Origin: Agrococcus sp. Marseille-Q4369
GTDB lineage: Bacteria; Actinomycetota; Actinomycetes; Actinomycetales; Microbacteriaceae
Direction: 5' to 3'
NCBI RefSeq assembly: GCF_018308945.1
Contig: NZ_CP070501.1
Span: 2,294,001-2,358,000, forward strand
Length of the DNA: 64,000 nt
Made by a program: the position numbers and the translations under genes. Below are positions 16,699 through 26,642 of the stretch, piece after piece (the first letter of the stretch is position 1; every line of letters starts with the position of its first letter). A model generated the notes under the pieces. That model did no database searches. It was given only the letters and a program-made list of their open reading frames with translations, and was not told the origin of the DNA.

Positions 16699-18552
16699 AT
16701 GACCATGATGCGGGGCGGCGGGGGTCGCGTGGCGATGCGCGACGAGGCCGCCCAGCGCGCCGCGAACGCGGACGCGCCCCGCGTGCCGAACCTCGGCCGA
16801 CGCATCCTCGCCCTCTTCGAGCCCCACCGCGCGCAGATCGTGCTGACGATCGTGCTCGTGCTCGTCGTCGCCACGATCGCGGTGTTCCCGCCGCTGCTGA
16901 CGCAGCGCGTCTTCGACGAGGCGCTCTTCCCCCTCGACGGCTCGGGGCCCGACCTGCGGCTGCTGTGGATCCTCGTCGGCATCATGGTGGCGCTGTGGGT
17001 CTCGTCGAGCCTGCTCGGCATCTGGCAGACGCTCATCACCTCGAAGGTCGGCAACCGGGTGATGGGGCAGCTGCGGGTGTCGCTGTTCGACAAGCTGCAG
17101 AGCATGGAGCTCGCGTTCTTCACGCGCACGAAGACGGGCGTCATCCAGTCGCGGCTGCAGAACGACGTCGGCGGCGTCGCGAGCGTGCTCTCCAACACCG
17201 TCTCGTCGGTCGTCGGCAACACCGTCACCGTCATCGCGAGCCTCGTGACGATGCTCATCCTGTCGTGGCAGCTGACGATCATGGCGGTGCTGCTCACTCC
17301 GGTGCTCGTGCTGCTGCAGCGCCGCGTCGGGCAGGTGCGCGCGCGCATCGCGACGCAGACGCAGGAGTCGCTGAGCGAGATGACCGCGATCACGCAGGAG
17401 GCGCTGTCGGTCTCGGGCATCCTGCTCGCGAAGGCGTTCGGCCGCCAGCGCGACGAGTCGCGCCGCTACCAGGACGAGAACGACCGGCAGGTCGGGCTGC
17501 AGGTGCGCCTGACGATGAGCGGCCAGACGTTCTTCGCACTCGTGTCGATCTTCATCTCGGTGCTGCCCGCGGTCGTCTACGTGCTCGCCGGCTACCTCAT
17601 CGTCGGGGGCGACACCGGCATCACCGCCGGCACGCTCGTCGCGTTCACGACCGTGCAGGCGCGACTGCTCATGCCGCTCATGGGCCTGCTGCGCGTCGGC
17701 CTCGACCTGCAGACCTCTGGCGCGCTCTTCGCCCGCATCTTCGAGTACCTCGACCTGCAGCCGGCGATCACGCCGCCCGCGACGCCCAAGCCGATCGAGC
17801 CCGCGCGGCTCGGCGAGGTGCAGTTCGACGACGTGCGCTTCCGCTACCCCGACGCGAAGGCGGATGAGCCGAACACGCTCGACGGCATCTCGTTCACGCT
17901 CGAGCCCGGCACGTTCGCCGCGTTCGTCGGGCCATCGGGCGCGGGCAAGACGACGATCGGCTACCTGCTGCCCCGGCTCCACGAAGTCACCGGGGGAGCG
18001 GTGCGCTTCGCCGGCACCGACGTGCGCGAGATCGACCCGGCGGTGCTCACCGACAACATCGGCATCGTGAGCCAGGAGCCCTACCTCTTCCACGCATCCA
18101 TCGCCGAGAACCTCCGCTACGCCAAACCCGACGCGACCGAGGAGGAGCTCGACGCCGCGACGCGCGCGGCGAGCATCTACGACACGATCCACCGCTTCCC
18201 CGACGGCTACGACACGATCGTCGGCGAGCGCGGCTACCGGCTCTCGGGCGGCGAGAAGCAGCGCATCGCCATCGCGCGCGTGCTGCTCAAGGACCCGGCG
18301 GTGCTCGTGCTCGACGAGGCGACGAGCGCGCTCGACACCGTCTCGGAGCGCGTCGTGCAAGCGGCGCTCGACGAGGCCGCGCGCGGCCGCACGACGCTCG
18401 CGATCGCCCACCGGCTCTCGACCATCCGGCACGCCGACGTCATCTTCGTCATCGATCGCGGCCGCATCGTCGAGCGCGGCACGCACGAGGCGCTGCTCGC
18501 GGCGGACGGCACCTACGCGACGCTCTTCGCCCAGCAGTCGACGCACGCGTAG
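16699..18552 (+). CDS. ABC exporter, fused permease and ATPase
   Basis: A 617-residue half-transporter of the MsbA/LmrA type. The N-terminal part (about residues 35-330) is a six-helix ABC transmembrane domain, and the C-terminal 240 residues are an ABC ATPase. Visible motifs are Walker A VGPSGAGKTT, Q-loop NIGIVSQEPYLFHASI, signature YRLSGGEKQRIAIARVLL, Walker B VLVLDEATSALD and switch AIAHRLSTI. It should work as a homodimer and export lipids, drugs or peptides, but no substrate can be named. ATG 16705 is an alternative start. It is transcribed alone. Confidence 0.93.
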   Translation: MTMMRGGGGRVAMRDEAAQRAANADAPRVPNLGRRILALFEPHRAQIVLTIVLVLVVATIAVFPPLLTQRVFDEALFPLDGSGPDLRLLWILVGIMVALWVSSSLLGIWQTLITSKVGNRVMGQLRVSLFDKLQSMELAFFTRTKTGVIQSRLQNDVGGVASVLSNTVSSVVGNTVTVIASLVTMLILSWQLTIMAVLLTPVLVLLQRRVGQVRARIATQTQESLSEMTAITQEALSVSGILLAKAFGRQRDESRRYQDENDRQVGLQVRLTMSGQTFFALVSIFISVLPAVVYVLAGYLIVGGDTGITAGTLVAFTTVQARLLMPLMGLLRVGLDLQTSGALFARIFEYLDLQPAITPPATPKPIEPARLGEVQFDDVRFRYPDAKADEPNTLDGISFTLEPGTFAAFVGPSGAGKTTIGYLLPRLHEVTGGAVRFAGTDVREIDPAVLTDNIGIVSQEPYLFHASIAENLRYAKPDATEEELDAATRAASIYDTIHRFPDGYDTIVGERGYRLSGGEKQRIAIARVLLKDPAVLVLDEATSALDTVSERVVQAALDEAARGRTTLAIAHRLSTIRHADVIFVIDRGRIVERGTHEALLAADGTYATLFAQQSTHA

Positions 18553-18682
18553 GGGACGTCGCGCGCGACAGGTGCGCACCTGCGCGCCGGGTGGCGGCAT
18601 TCCCGCACCCCCGTGGCGGGAGCGCACCCGCTGATGCGGGGTGGCCGGAGCGCGGCGGCCGGAGCGCGGCGGCGCGGGCGCG

Positions 18683-19060
18683 TCAGGCGGATGCGTCGAG
18701 GTCGACCGCGTCGGGGTCCGGCAGGTCTGCGACCGCCTCCCGCCAGCGCCGCTCGAGCTCGGCCATGTCGGCGGCGTAGTCGGCGTAGCGGCAGCCGAGC
18801 CCGTTCGGCTTGAGCTCGATGCCCTCGTCCGTCCAGATCGGGCGCGCCGCATCGTGGTGGTCACCGCCGATGTCGCCCGCGTGGCTCGTGATCCGCCACC
18901 ACGGGACGCCCGAGCCGTAGTGCCGCATGATCGAGCCGACCTGCCGCGGGCCGATGCCGCAGATCGCCGCGATGGCGCCGTAGGAGGCGACGCGGCCGCG
19001 CGGCACGAGCTCGACGCAGCGCAGCACCCGCTCGACGATGAGCTCGCGACGGGCGTCCAT
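18683..19060 (-). CDS. Alkyltransferase-like (ATL) DNA-repair protein
   Basis: A 125-residue protein of the methylguanine-DNA methyltransferase fold. The DNA-binding helix region RGRVASYGAIAAICG and the Arg-finger helix PRQVGSIMRHYG are clear. In the active-site loop the PCHR motif of true methyltransferases is replaced by PWWR (W54-W55), so the acceptor cysteine is absent. In ATL proteins this marks binding of O6-alkylguanine lesions and hand-over to nucleotide excision repair instead of direct reversal. ATG 19060 is preferred over the GTG at 19078, with AGGA about 8 nt upstream. Confidence 0.88.
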   Translation of the reverse strand: MDARRELIVERVLRCVELVPRGRVASYGAIAAICGIGPRQVGSIMRHYGSGVPWWRITSHAGDIGGDHHDAARPIWTDEGIELKPNGLGCRYADYAADMAELERRWREAVADLPDPDAVDLDASA

Positions 19061-19106
19061 GCGGCCATCCTGCCGCACCGCTCCCGGCAGGACTTGTCTT
19101 CATTCC

Positions 19107-19135
19107 TTGACAGCAACCGGGCGGCTGGACACGAT
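19107..19135 (+). promoter_or_regulatory. Near-consensus promoter TTGACA - 17 bp - CACGAT (leaderless)
   Basis: A perfect -35 TTGACA (19107-19112) is 17 bp from CACGAT (19130-19135), which is 6 nt from the ATG at 19142. This is the closest match to the consensus housekeeping promoter that I found in the window. Confidence 0.7.
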
Positions 19136-19141
19136 GGCCGC

Positions 19142-19326
19142 ATGGCGAAGCGAGCCCGCCCCGGCTCCCAGGGGGCGCCGGTGAGGAGCCGGAGACGACC
19201 GCGACGTCGGACAACGGCGCGATCGAGGTGCCGTCGAACCTGCTCGAGCCGGTGATCGTCACGCAGGAGAACGCGGCGGAGGCGTACGCCGACAACCCGG
19301 ATCTCGCGCCCCTCACCGAGGGCTGA
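19142..19326 (+). pseudogene. Small hypothetical protein (about 61 aa) split by a frameshift at a G run
   Basis: Starting at the ATG 6 nt after a strong promoter, the frame reads MAKRARPGSQG and then becomes Arg-rich nonsense. One frame over, from the same point, a protein-like sequence runs to TGA at 19326 (EEPETTATSDNGAIEVPS, then LLEPVIVTQENAAEAYADNP). Adding one G to the GGGGG at 19171-19175 joins the two into a 61-residue protein. So this is a real small gene with a one-base deletion, a sequencing error at the homopolymer, or a phase-variable tract. The acidic C-terminal part lacks known motifs and I assign no function. Confidence 0.6.
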
Positions 19327-19331
19327 GCGAC

Positions 19332-19368
19332 CGCGGCGGGCGGCTCCCTCGAGGGGCCGCCCGCCGCG
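19332..19368 (+). terminator. GC-rich terminator hairpin
   Basis: CGCGGCGGGCGGC (19332-19344) pairs perfectly with GCCGCCCGCCGCG (19356-19368), with further CCC/GGG pairing inside the loop. It follows the small gene by 6 nt. Confidence 0.8.
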
Positions 19369-19410
19369 CTGCGCTCGGGGCCGCCCGCATGCCGCCGTGG
19401 CCGCGCTCGC

Positions 19411-19416
19411 TAGGCT
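19411..19416 (+). promoter_or_regulatory. -10 box TAGGCT for cbs-metB
   Basis: TAGGCT lies 23 nt before the cbs ATG at 19440, and GGAGG (19430-19434) provides a normal ribosome binding site, so this operon has a short leader. Confidence 0.5.
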
Positions 19417-19439
19417 GGAGCGCCGACCTGGAGGAGCAC

Positions 19440-20810
<1,371 letters not shown>

Positions 20811-20811
20811 C

Positions 20812-21978
20812 ATGAACAACGACCACCACGCATCCCACGGCTTCTCGACCCGCGCGATCCACGACGGCCAGCCCTTCGACCCGCGCACGGGCGCCGTCAT
20901 CCCGCCGATCTTCATGACCTCGACGTTCGTGCAGGACGGCGTGGGCGGGTTCCGCGACGGCTACGAGTACTCGCGCGGCGGCAACCCCTCGCGCGACGCG
21001 CTGCAGCAGCAGCTCACGAGCCTCGAGGGCGGCACGCACGCGTTCGCGTTCGGCTCCGGGCTCGCCGCGGAGGACGCGATCCTGCGCGCCGTGCTGCAGC
21101 CGGGCGACCACGTGCTCATGGGCAACGACGTGTACGGCGGCACGCACCGGCTCGTCTCGCAGATCCACTCCCGCTGGGGCGTCGAGATCTCCACCGCCGA
21201 CGCATCCGACCTCGACGCCGTGCGCGCGGGGCTCCGGCGGAACACGAAGATCCTGTGGGTCGAGACGCCCTCGAACCCGCTCATGAAGGTCGCCGACATC
21301 GCCGGGCTCGCCGAGCTCGGTCACTCCGCCGGCGCGATCGTCGTCGCCGACAACACCTTCGCGACGCCCTACCTGCAGCAGCCGCTCGGGCTCGGCGCCG
21401 ACGTCGTCGTGCACTCGACGACGAAGTACATCGGCGGGCACTCCGACCTCGTCGGCGGCGCGGTCGTGACGGCGGATGCGTCGCTCGCCGAGCGCATCGG
21501 CTTCCAGCAGTTCGCGGTCGGCGCGGTCAACAGCCCGTTCGACGCGTGGCTCACGAGCCGCTCGCTCAAGACGCTCGCCGTGCGCGTCGAGCGGCACTGC
21601 CAGAACGCGCAGCTGGTCGCCGAGTCGCTCGTCGGCCACCCGGCCGTCACTGCGGTGCACTACCCGGGCCTCGCCGATCACCCGCAGCACGAGCTCGCGG
21701 CGCGGCAGATGCGCGGCTTCGGCGGCATGGTGTCGCTGCAGCTCGCGGGCGGGAAGGCCGCGGCGCTCGAGCTCGTGCGGCACACCGGGGTCTTCCAGCT
21801 CGCCGAGTCGCTCGGCGGCATCGAGTCGCTCGTCTGCTTCCCCTCCGAGATGACCCACGCATCCGTCAAGGGCACCGAGCTCGCCGTGCCGGAGGACCTG
21901 CTGCGGCTCTCGGTCGGCCTCGAGGATGCCGGCGACCTCGTCGCCGACCTGCAGCAGGCGCTCGGGAAGCTGGCGTAG
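20812..21978 (+). CDS. metB: Cystathionine gamma-synthase / gamma-lyase family PLP enzyme
   Basis: A 388-residue member of the Cys/Met metabolism PLP family. The start FSTRAIHDGQPFDPRTGAV, the active-site region VVVHSTTKYIGGHSD (PLP lysine K205) and SRGGNPSRDALQQ are diagnostic. Next to cbs it either makes cystathionine from an acyl-homoserine and cysteine (MetB) or cleaves cystathionine to cysteine (gamma-lyase, MccB/CTH), and the two activities cannot be separated by eye. Pairing with a cbs gene makes a role in reverse transsulfuration plausible. GAAGGA upstream serves the ATG at 20812. Confidence 0.9.
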   Translation: MNNDHHASHGFSTRAIHDGQPFDPRTGAVIPPIFMTSTFVQDGVGGFRDGYEYSRGGNPSRDALQQQLTSLEGGTHAFAFGSGLAAEDAILRAVLQPGDHVLMGNDVYGGTHRLVSQIHSRWGVEISTADASDLDAVRAGLRRNTKILWVETPSNPLMKVADIAGLAELGHSAGAIVVADNTFATPYLQQPLGLGADVVVHSTTKYIGGHSDLVGGAVVTADASLAERIGFQQFAVGAVNSPFDAWLTSRSLKTLAVRVERHCQNAQLVAESLVGHPAVTAVHYPGLADHPQHELAARQMRGFGGMVSLQLAGGKAAALELVRHTGVFQLAESLGGIESLVCFPSEMTHASVKGTELAVPEDLLRLSVGLEDAGDLVADLQQALGKLA

Positions 21979-22007
21979 CGGGGAGGCGTGCGCTCGTGCG
22001 ACGGTGA

Positions 22008-22030
22008 CCGGGGCCCGGGACGGGCCCCGG
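22008..22030 (+). terminator. Terminator of cbs-metB
   Basis: CCGGGGCCC and GGGCCCCGG form a 9-bp stem with a 5-nt loop, 30 nt after the metB stop. Confidence 0.75.
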
Positions 22031-22044
22031 CGCTGGCGTCGCGA

Positions 22045-22064
22045 GGAGGCCCGAAAGGGCCTCC
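22045..22064 (-). terminator. Terminator hairpin with GAAA loop for the MFS gene
   Basis: GGAGGCCC-GAAA-GGGCCTCC read on the plus strand lies 18 nt beyond the stop of the minus-strand MFS gene. As a palindrome it could also back up the metB terminator. Confidence 0.65.
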
Positions 22065-22081
22065 GCATCAGCTCCAGCGCG

Positions 22082-23449
22082 CTACTCGAGCGCGGCGCCG
22101 CGCCGCTCGGGGAGCGTCCACGCGGCGACCGCCGCGATCGCGAACGCCGCCGCGAACACCGCGAACAGCAGCAGCGGGCCCCCGAGGCCGAGCAGCGGCG
22201 GCACGGCGAGCGGCGCGATGATCGAGGCGATGCGGCCGAAGCCCGCCGCGGCGCCCGTGCCGGTGCCTCGCACGTTCGTCGGGTAGAGCTCGGGCCCGAT
22301 CGCGTAGAGCGCGCCCCATGCGCCGAGGTTGCAGAACGAGAGGGCGCAGCCGGCGGCGATGATCATGCCCTCGGTCGACGCGGTGCCGAACCACGCGGCG
22401 GCGAGCGCCGAGCCGGCGAGGAAGGCCGTGAGCGTCGGGCGTCGTCCCCAGCGCTCGATGAGGAACGCTGCCGTCGCGTAGCCGGGCAGCTGCGCGAGCG
22501 TGATGATGAGCGTGAACCCGAACGAGCGCACGAGCGGGAAGCCGGCCTCGACGAGCAGCGACGGGATCCAGATGAACGCGCCGTAGTACGAGAAGTTGAT
22601 GCAGAACCAGACCGCCCACAGCGCGATGGTGCGGCGGCGGAGCGCGGGCGACCAGATCGAGACGCGATCGGCGTCGGCGACGGGGGCCGACGCGACCGAG
22701 GCGTGCGCCGACGGCCGCGCCGACGCATCCGTCGTCTCGTCGTCGAGCGGCGCGGCGACCCCCGCCGCCTGCTCGAAGCGCCGCACGGTGCGCTCTGCCT
22801 CCGTGATGCGCCGCTTCGACTCGAGGAAGCGCACCGACTCCGGCATGCCCCAGCGCACGACGATCGAGAAGATCGCCGGCGCCATGCCGATCGCGAGCCC
22901 CCAGCGCCAGCCGTCGTCGTCGGCGCCGACGACGAAGGTGCCGATGACCGCGGCGGCGATCCAGCCGAGCGCCCAGAACGCCTCGAGCCAGACGACGACG
23001 CGACCGCGGATGCGCTTGGGCGCGAACTCGCTGATGAGCGTCGAGGCGACCGGCAGCTCGGCGCCGAGGCCGAGCCCGACGACGAAGCGCAGCACGAGCA
23101 GGGCCGCGAGCGAGCCGACGAGCGCCGAGGCGCCCGTCGCGAGCCCGTAGACCAGCAGCGTGAGCGCGAAGACGCTGCGGCGGCCGATCCGGTCGGCGAG
23201 CAGGCCGCCGACCGTCGCGCCGATCGCCATGCCGACGAAGCCGATCGAGGCGATCCAGCTCGACTCGGTCGCCGTGAGGCTCCACTGCTGCGCGAGCGCC
23301 GCGATGACGAACGAGATGAGGCCGACGTCCATCGCGTCCAGCGCCCAGCCGATGCCGCTCGTACCGAGCAGGCGGCCGTGGGCGCGAGTGAAGGGCAGCC
23401 GGTCGAGCCGCTCGGAGCGGCTGAGGCCTTCGGCGGTCGGGAGGGTCAC
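22082..23449 (-). CDS. MFS transporter
   Basis: A 455-residue major facilitator with 12 predicted spans in two halves. The loop 2-3 motif GGLLADRIGRRSVFAL and its counterpart LIERWGRRPTLTAF are visible, as is GRVVVWLEAFWALGW. The central cytoplasmic loop (about residues 200-245) is Ala/Asp-rich. The overall pattern resembles the sugar-porter/aromatic-acid symporter (SP/AAHS) branch, but no substrate can be named. The GTG at 23449 is the best start; an in-frame GTG 39 nt upstream lies too close to a TATCGT box. It is divergent from the SRPBCC gene. Confidence 0.88.
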   Translation of the reverse strand: MTLPTAEGLSRSERLDRLPFTRAHGRLLGTSGIGWALDAMDVGLISFVIAALAQQWSLTATESSWIASIGFVGMAIGATVGGLLADRIGRRSVFALTLLVYGLATGASALVGSLAALLVLRFVVGLGLGAELPVASTLISEFAPKRIRGRVVVWLEAFWALGWIAAAVIGTFVVGADDDGWRWGLAIGMAPAIFSIVVRWGMPESVRFLESKRRITEAERTVRRFEQAAGVAAPLDDETTDASARPSAHASVASAPVADADRVSIWSPALRRRTIALWAVWFCINFSYYGAFIWIPSLLVEAGFPLVRSFGFTLIITLAQLPGYATAAFLIERWGRRPTLTAFLAGSALAAAWFGTASTEGMIIAAGCALSFCNLGAWGALYAIGPELYPTNVRGTGTGAAAGFGRIASIIAPLAVPPLLGLGGPLLLFAVFAAAFAIAAVAAWTLPERRGAALE

Positions 23450-23521
23450 GGCGATCGCTCTCGTCTGCGGCGCACGGTCGCCGGTCGGCACCACGATAGT
23501 GCGGGTGCGGGCGGGCGCGGC

Positions 23522-23527
23522 TAGCGT
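23522..23527 (+). promoter_or_regulatory. -10 box TAGCGT for the SRPBCC gene (leaderless layout)
   Basis: TAGCGT, 6 nt, then the ATG at 23534; there is no room for a ribosome binding site. Confidence 0.55.
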
Positions 23528-23533
23528 GGCGGC

Positions 23534-23977
23534 ATGAGCGAGCAGCTGCGGATCCCCGACGACGTCGAGCACGCGGAGGTCATCGGCTTCGTCGAGATGA
23601 CGACGGATGCGCTGTGGCCGCTGTGGACGACGGCCGAGGGCCTCGAGCGCTGGTGGTGGCCGATGTTCGACGACACCCGCTACGAGATCGACGGCCGGGA
23701 GGGCGGCTCGTACCGGATCCAGACGGGCGACGGCGGCTTCGGTGTGCAGGGGCGCTACCTGCAGCTCGACGAGGGCGAGCGCATCGCGCAGTCGTGGATC
23801 TGGCTCTCCGGCGACGAGCAGGGCGCGCGCGAGGAGCTCGTGACGGTCGACTTCGCCGAGGTCGAGGGCGGCGTGCGGATCGTCGTGCGGCAGACAGCGC
23901 CGATCGATGAGGTCGACGACTTCCAGCAGGGATGGCAGGACTGCTTGACGCGGCTCGAGGAGCTCGTCGACGACTGA
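23534..23977 (+). CDS. SRPBCC / AHSA1-like domain protein
   Basis: A 147-residue protein with the START/SRPBCC helix-grip fold. AEVIGFVEMTTDALWPLWTT at the start and GLERWWWPMFDDTRYEIDGR are typical of activator of Hsp90 ATPase homologue 1-like proteins, which in bacteria often act as small-molecule-binding or heat-shock accessory proteins. The C-terminal helix is QGWQDCLTRLEEL. It is a single-gene unit with a leaderless-type promoter. No ligand can be inferred. Confidence 0.85.
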   Translation: MSEQLRIPDDVEHAEVIGFVEMTTDALWPLWTTAEGLERWWWPMFDDTRYEIDGREGGSYRIQTGDGGFGVQGRYLQLDEGERIAQSWIWLSGDEQGAREELVTVDFAEVEGGVRIVVRQTAPIDEVDDFQQGWQDCLTRLEELVDD

Positions 23978-24115
23978 GCGCCGCGCCGCGTCGGGACTCG
24001 CGGCGGGCTCGCGCCGCCGCGACGGCATGGCTCGCGCGCATCGCGACGAGGGCGAGCGGGAGCAGCGCTCCGAGGGTGGCCATGAGCACAAGTCGTTCGT
24101 TCGGCTAATCAGGCG

Positions 24116-24121
24116 TAGGCT
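24116..24121 (+). promoter_or_regulatory. -10 box TAGGCT for the amidohydrolase operon
   Basis: TAGGCT is 31 nt before the ATG at 24153; AGAGGA (24142-24147) is a good ribosome binding site. The 175-nt gap before 24153 contains no other convincing gene. Confidence 0.5.
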
Positions 24122-24152
24122 GGGCGACGATCCCGATCTGAAGAGGAACCGC

Positions 24153-25370
24153 ATGCTGCTCGCCATCGTCAACGCCCAGGTCGTGCCCGTCGAGGGCCAG
24201 GAGTTCGAGGGCACGGTGCTCGTGCGCGACGGTCGGATCGCCGAGCTCGGTACCGACGTCGCGGTGCCCGAGGGAGCGACCGTCATCGACGCGGCTGGCG
24301 CGCAGGTGACGCCCGGTCTCGTCGACGCGCACGTGCACCTCGGCGTGCACCCCGAGGGCGACGGGCCGACGGGGAGCGACACGAACGAGATGACGAACCC
24401 GAACACCGCGGGCGTGCGCACGATCGACGCGATCGACCCCTTCGACGAGGGCTTCGACCTCGCGCTCGCGGGCGGTGTGACGACCGTGAACGTCAACCCG
24501 GGCTCCGGCAACCCCATCGGCGGCCAGGCCACGACCCTCCACACCCACGGCCGCATCGTCGACCACATGGTGCTGCGCGAGCCGGCGGGCCTCAAGAGCG
24601 CGCTCGGCGAGAACCCGAAGCGCGTGTACGGCGACAAGAAGCAGACGCCGTCGACCAGGCTCGGCACCGCGAAGATCATCCGCGACGCCTTCGTCGCCGC
24701 GCAGAACTACCAGCGCAAGCACAACGACGTCGACGCCGGCGCGACCGCCGAGGTCGACCTCACGATGGAGGCGCTCGGCAAGGTGCTCCGCCGCGAGATC
24801 CCGTGGCGCCAGCACGCCCACCGCGCCGACGACATCGTCACGGCGCTGCGCCTGCAGGCCGAGTTCGGCTACGACCTCATCATCGACCACGGCACCGAGG
24901 CGCACGTCGTCGCCGACCTGCTCGCCGAGCGCGGCGTGCCCGTGCTCATCGGCCCGCTCTTCACGACGAAGTCGAAGATGGAGCTGCGGAAGCGATCGAT
25001 CGCGAACCCCGGCAAGCTCGCGAAGGCCGGCGTCGAGCTCTCGATCATCACCGACCACCCGGTGATCCCCATCTCCTTCCTCGTGCACCAGGCATCCCTC
25101 GCCGTGCGTGAGGGGCTCGACCGCGAGACCGCCCTGCGCGCGATCACGATCAACCCCGCGAAGACGCTCGGCGTCGCGCACGAGGTCGGCTCGATCGAGG
25201 TCGGCAAGCGCGCCGACCTCGTGGTGTGGGGTGGCGATTGGATGGACCCGATGGCCCGCCCCCGCACCGTCCTGATCGACGGACGAGTCGTCTTCGAGCA
25301 CGACGCCGCCACGGGCGAGGAGCGCGTCGCGCCGCGCGACGAGGTGCCGCTGGCGCTGCCCGCCGCGTGA
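24153..25370 (+). CDS. Imidazolonepropionase-like amidohydrolase
   Basis: A 405-residue metal-dependent hydrolase of the amidohydrolase superfamily. The metal-binding strand is TPGLVDAHVHLGVHP. The central region has RQHAHRADDI and LIIDHGTEAH, which supply further metal-binding histidines, and SIITDHPVIP supplies the catalytic Asp. The C-terminal composite domain ends with VGKRADLVVWGGDW. Family members hydrolyse cyclic amides, dipeptides or imidazolonepropionate. No hut genes are nearby, so the substrate is open. It is coupled to the downstream MFS gene by a GTGA overlap, suggesting joint uptake/efflux and breakdown of one compound. Confidence 0.87.
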   Translation: MLLAIVNAQVVPVEGQEFEGTVLVRDGRIAELGTDVAVPEGATVIDAAGAQVTPGLVDAHVHLGVHPEGDGPTGSDTNEMTNPNTAGVRTIDAIDPFDEGFDLALAGGVTTVNVNPGSGNPIGGQATTLHTHGRIVDHMVLREPAGLKSALGENPKRVYGDKKQTPSTRLGTAKIIRDAFVAAQNYQRKHNDVDAGATAEVDLTMEALGKVLRREIPWRQHAHRADDIVTALRLQAEFGYDLIIDHGTEAHVVADLLAERGVPVLIGPLFTTKSKMELRKRSIANPGKLAKAGVELSIITDHPVIPISFLVHQASLAVREGLDRETALRAITINPAKTLGVAHEVGSIEVGKRADLVVWGGDWMDPMARPRTVLIDGRVVFEHDAATGEERVAPRDEVPLALPAA

Positions 25371-26587
25371 CGGGGGCGCCCGGCGAGTCGATGTCGCGGG
25401 GCCGGCGCTTCCGGGTGCTGCTCGTGCTCGGCCTGCTCGCCGGGCTCGGACCCTTCACGATCGACCTCTACCTCCCGGCGTTCCCGGCCGTGAAGGACAC
25501 CTTCGCGACGACGGATGCGATGGTGCAGCTGACCCTGTCGGCAACGACCCTGGGCTTCGCGCTCGGCCAGCTCGTCGTCGGTCCGCTCTCTGACCGCGTC
25601 GGCCGGCGGGGGCCGCTGCTCGTCGCGACGAGCGTGCACGCGGTCGCGAGCGTCGGTGTCGCGATCGCGCCCGACATCGCGACGCTCCTCGCGCTGCGTG
25701 TTGTGCAGGGGTTCGGCGCCGCCGCCGGCACGGCGGTCGCGATCGCGATGGTGCGCGACCTCTTCGGCGGACGGCGGCTCACGACGGCGCTGTCGCGGCT
25801 CGCGCTCGTCATCGGCATCGCCCCGATCGCGGCCCCCGTCATCGGCTCGTGGCTCATGGGGGTCATGGAGTGGCGAGGACTGTTCTGGGTGCTCGCCGCC
25901 TACGCGGTGGCCGTGATCGGCCTGCAGCTGCTCGTGCTGCGCGAGACGCTGCCCGCGCACCTGCGGCAGCCGGGTACCCGGGTGCCGCTGCGGCAGCAGT
26001 ACCGCGCGGTGCTGACCGACCGCGTGTTCGTCGGCGTCGCGATCATCGGCGCGAGCATCTTCGGCGGCATGTTCGCGTACCTCTCGACCTCGTCGCTGCT
26101 GCTGCAGGAGGTCTACGGCTTCACGCCCGGCCAGTTCGGGCTCGTCTTCGCGATCTGCTCGGTCGCCGTGCTGTGCGGCACGCAGTCGGCGGGTGTGGCC
26201 GCGAACCGCTGGGGCGCGCAGTGGGTGCTCGCGGTGTCGACCGCTCTGCTCATCGTGGGCGCGACGCTCATCGTCGTGCTCGACGTCGCAGGGGCGGGAG
26301 TGCCGGGCCTCGTGCCGCCGCTCGCGCTGTTCGCCTTCGCGTTCGGGCTCTCGATGCCGTGCGTGCAGACGCTCGCGCTCGCGAACCACAGCCGGGAGGC
26401 AGGCACCGCCGCGTCGCTGCTCGGGGCGCTCAACATGTCGATCGCCGGGCTCGTGAGCCCGATCGTCGGCCTCTTCCGCGTCGAGAGCGCCGTGCCGATG
26501 GGCGTGATCATGCTCGCGTGCGGCGTGCTCGCAACGCTGTCCCTGTGGCTCGTCGTGCGACCGCGCGAGGTGCCTCCGATCGAGTGA
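25367..26587 (+). CDS. Bcr/CflA-family MFS drug-efflux transporter
   Basis: A 406-residue 12-span transporter. The first helix GPFTIDLYLPAFPAVKDTFA and the loop VVGPLSDRVGRRGPLL are characteristic of the Bcr/CflA (DHA1) group, proton-driven exporters of bicyclomycin, chloramphenicol or other compounds. The GTG at 25367 overlaps the amidohydrolase stop; ATG 25391 (MSRGRRF) is an alternative start and would give an equally complete first helix. The substrate is not predictable. Confidence 0.9.
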   Translation: MTGAPGESMSRGRRFRVLLVLGLLAGLGPFTIDLYLPAFPAVKDTFATTDAMVQLTLSATTLGFALGQLVVGPLSDRVGRRGPLLVATSVHAVASVGVAIAPDIATLLALRVVQGFGAAAGTAVAIAMVRDLFGGRRLTTALSRLALVIGIAPIAAPVIGSWLMGVMEWRGLFWVLAAYAVAVIGLQLLVLRETLPAHLRQPGTRVPLRQQYRAVLTDRVFVGVAIIGASIFGGMFAYLSTSSLLLQEVYGFTPGQFGLVFAICSVAVLCGTQSAGVAANRWGAQWVLAVSTALLIVGATLIVVLDVAGAGVPGLVPPLALFAFAFGLSMPCVQTLALANHSREAGTAASLLGALNMSIAGLVSPIVGLFRVESAVPMGVIMLACGVLATLSLWLVVRPREVPPIE

Positions 26588-26642
26588 ATCGTCTCGCGCC
26601 CGAGCGCGGGGAGCGCGGAGGCCTGCGTGCAAGGATGGCTCC

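Noticed and set aside
16606-19143. Long minus-strand open frames (up to 845 codons) across the ABC exporter, and similar long frames opposite most genes
   Set aside because: They are Arg/Ala/Asp-rich, lack any motif and lie antisense to clear genes. Such frames are a normal by-product of very high GC at third positions.
23980-24089. Hydrophobic minus-strand start (MATLGALLPLALVAMRASHA) between the SRPBCC and amidohydrolase genes
   Set aside because: The frame soon runs antisense through the SRPBCC gene as Arg/Ser-rich sequence, and I saw no convincing promoter or ribosome binding site.
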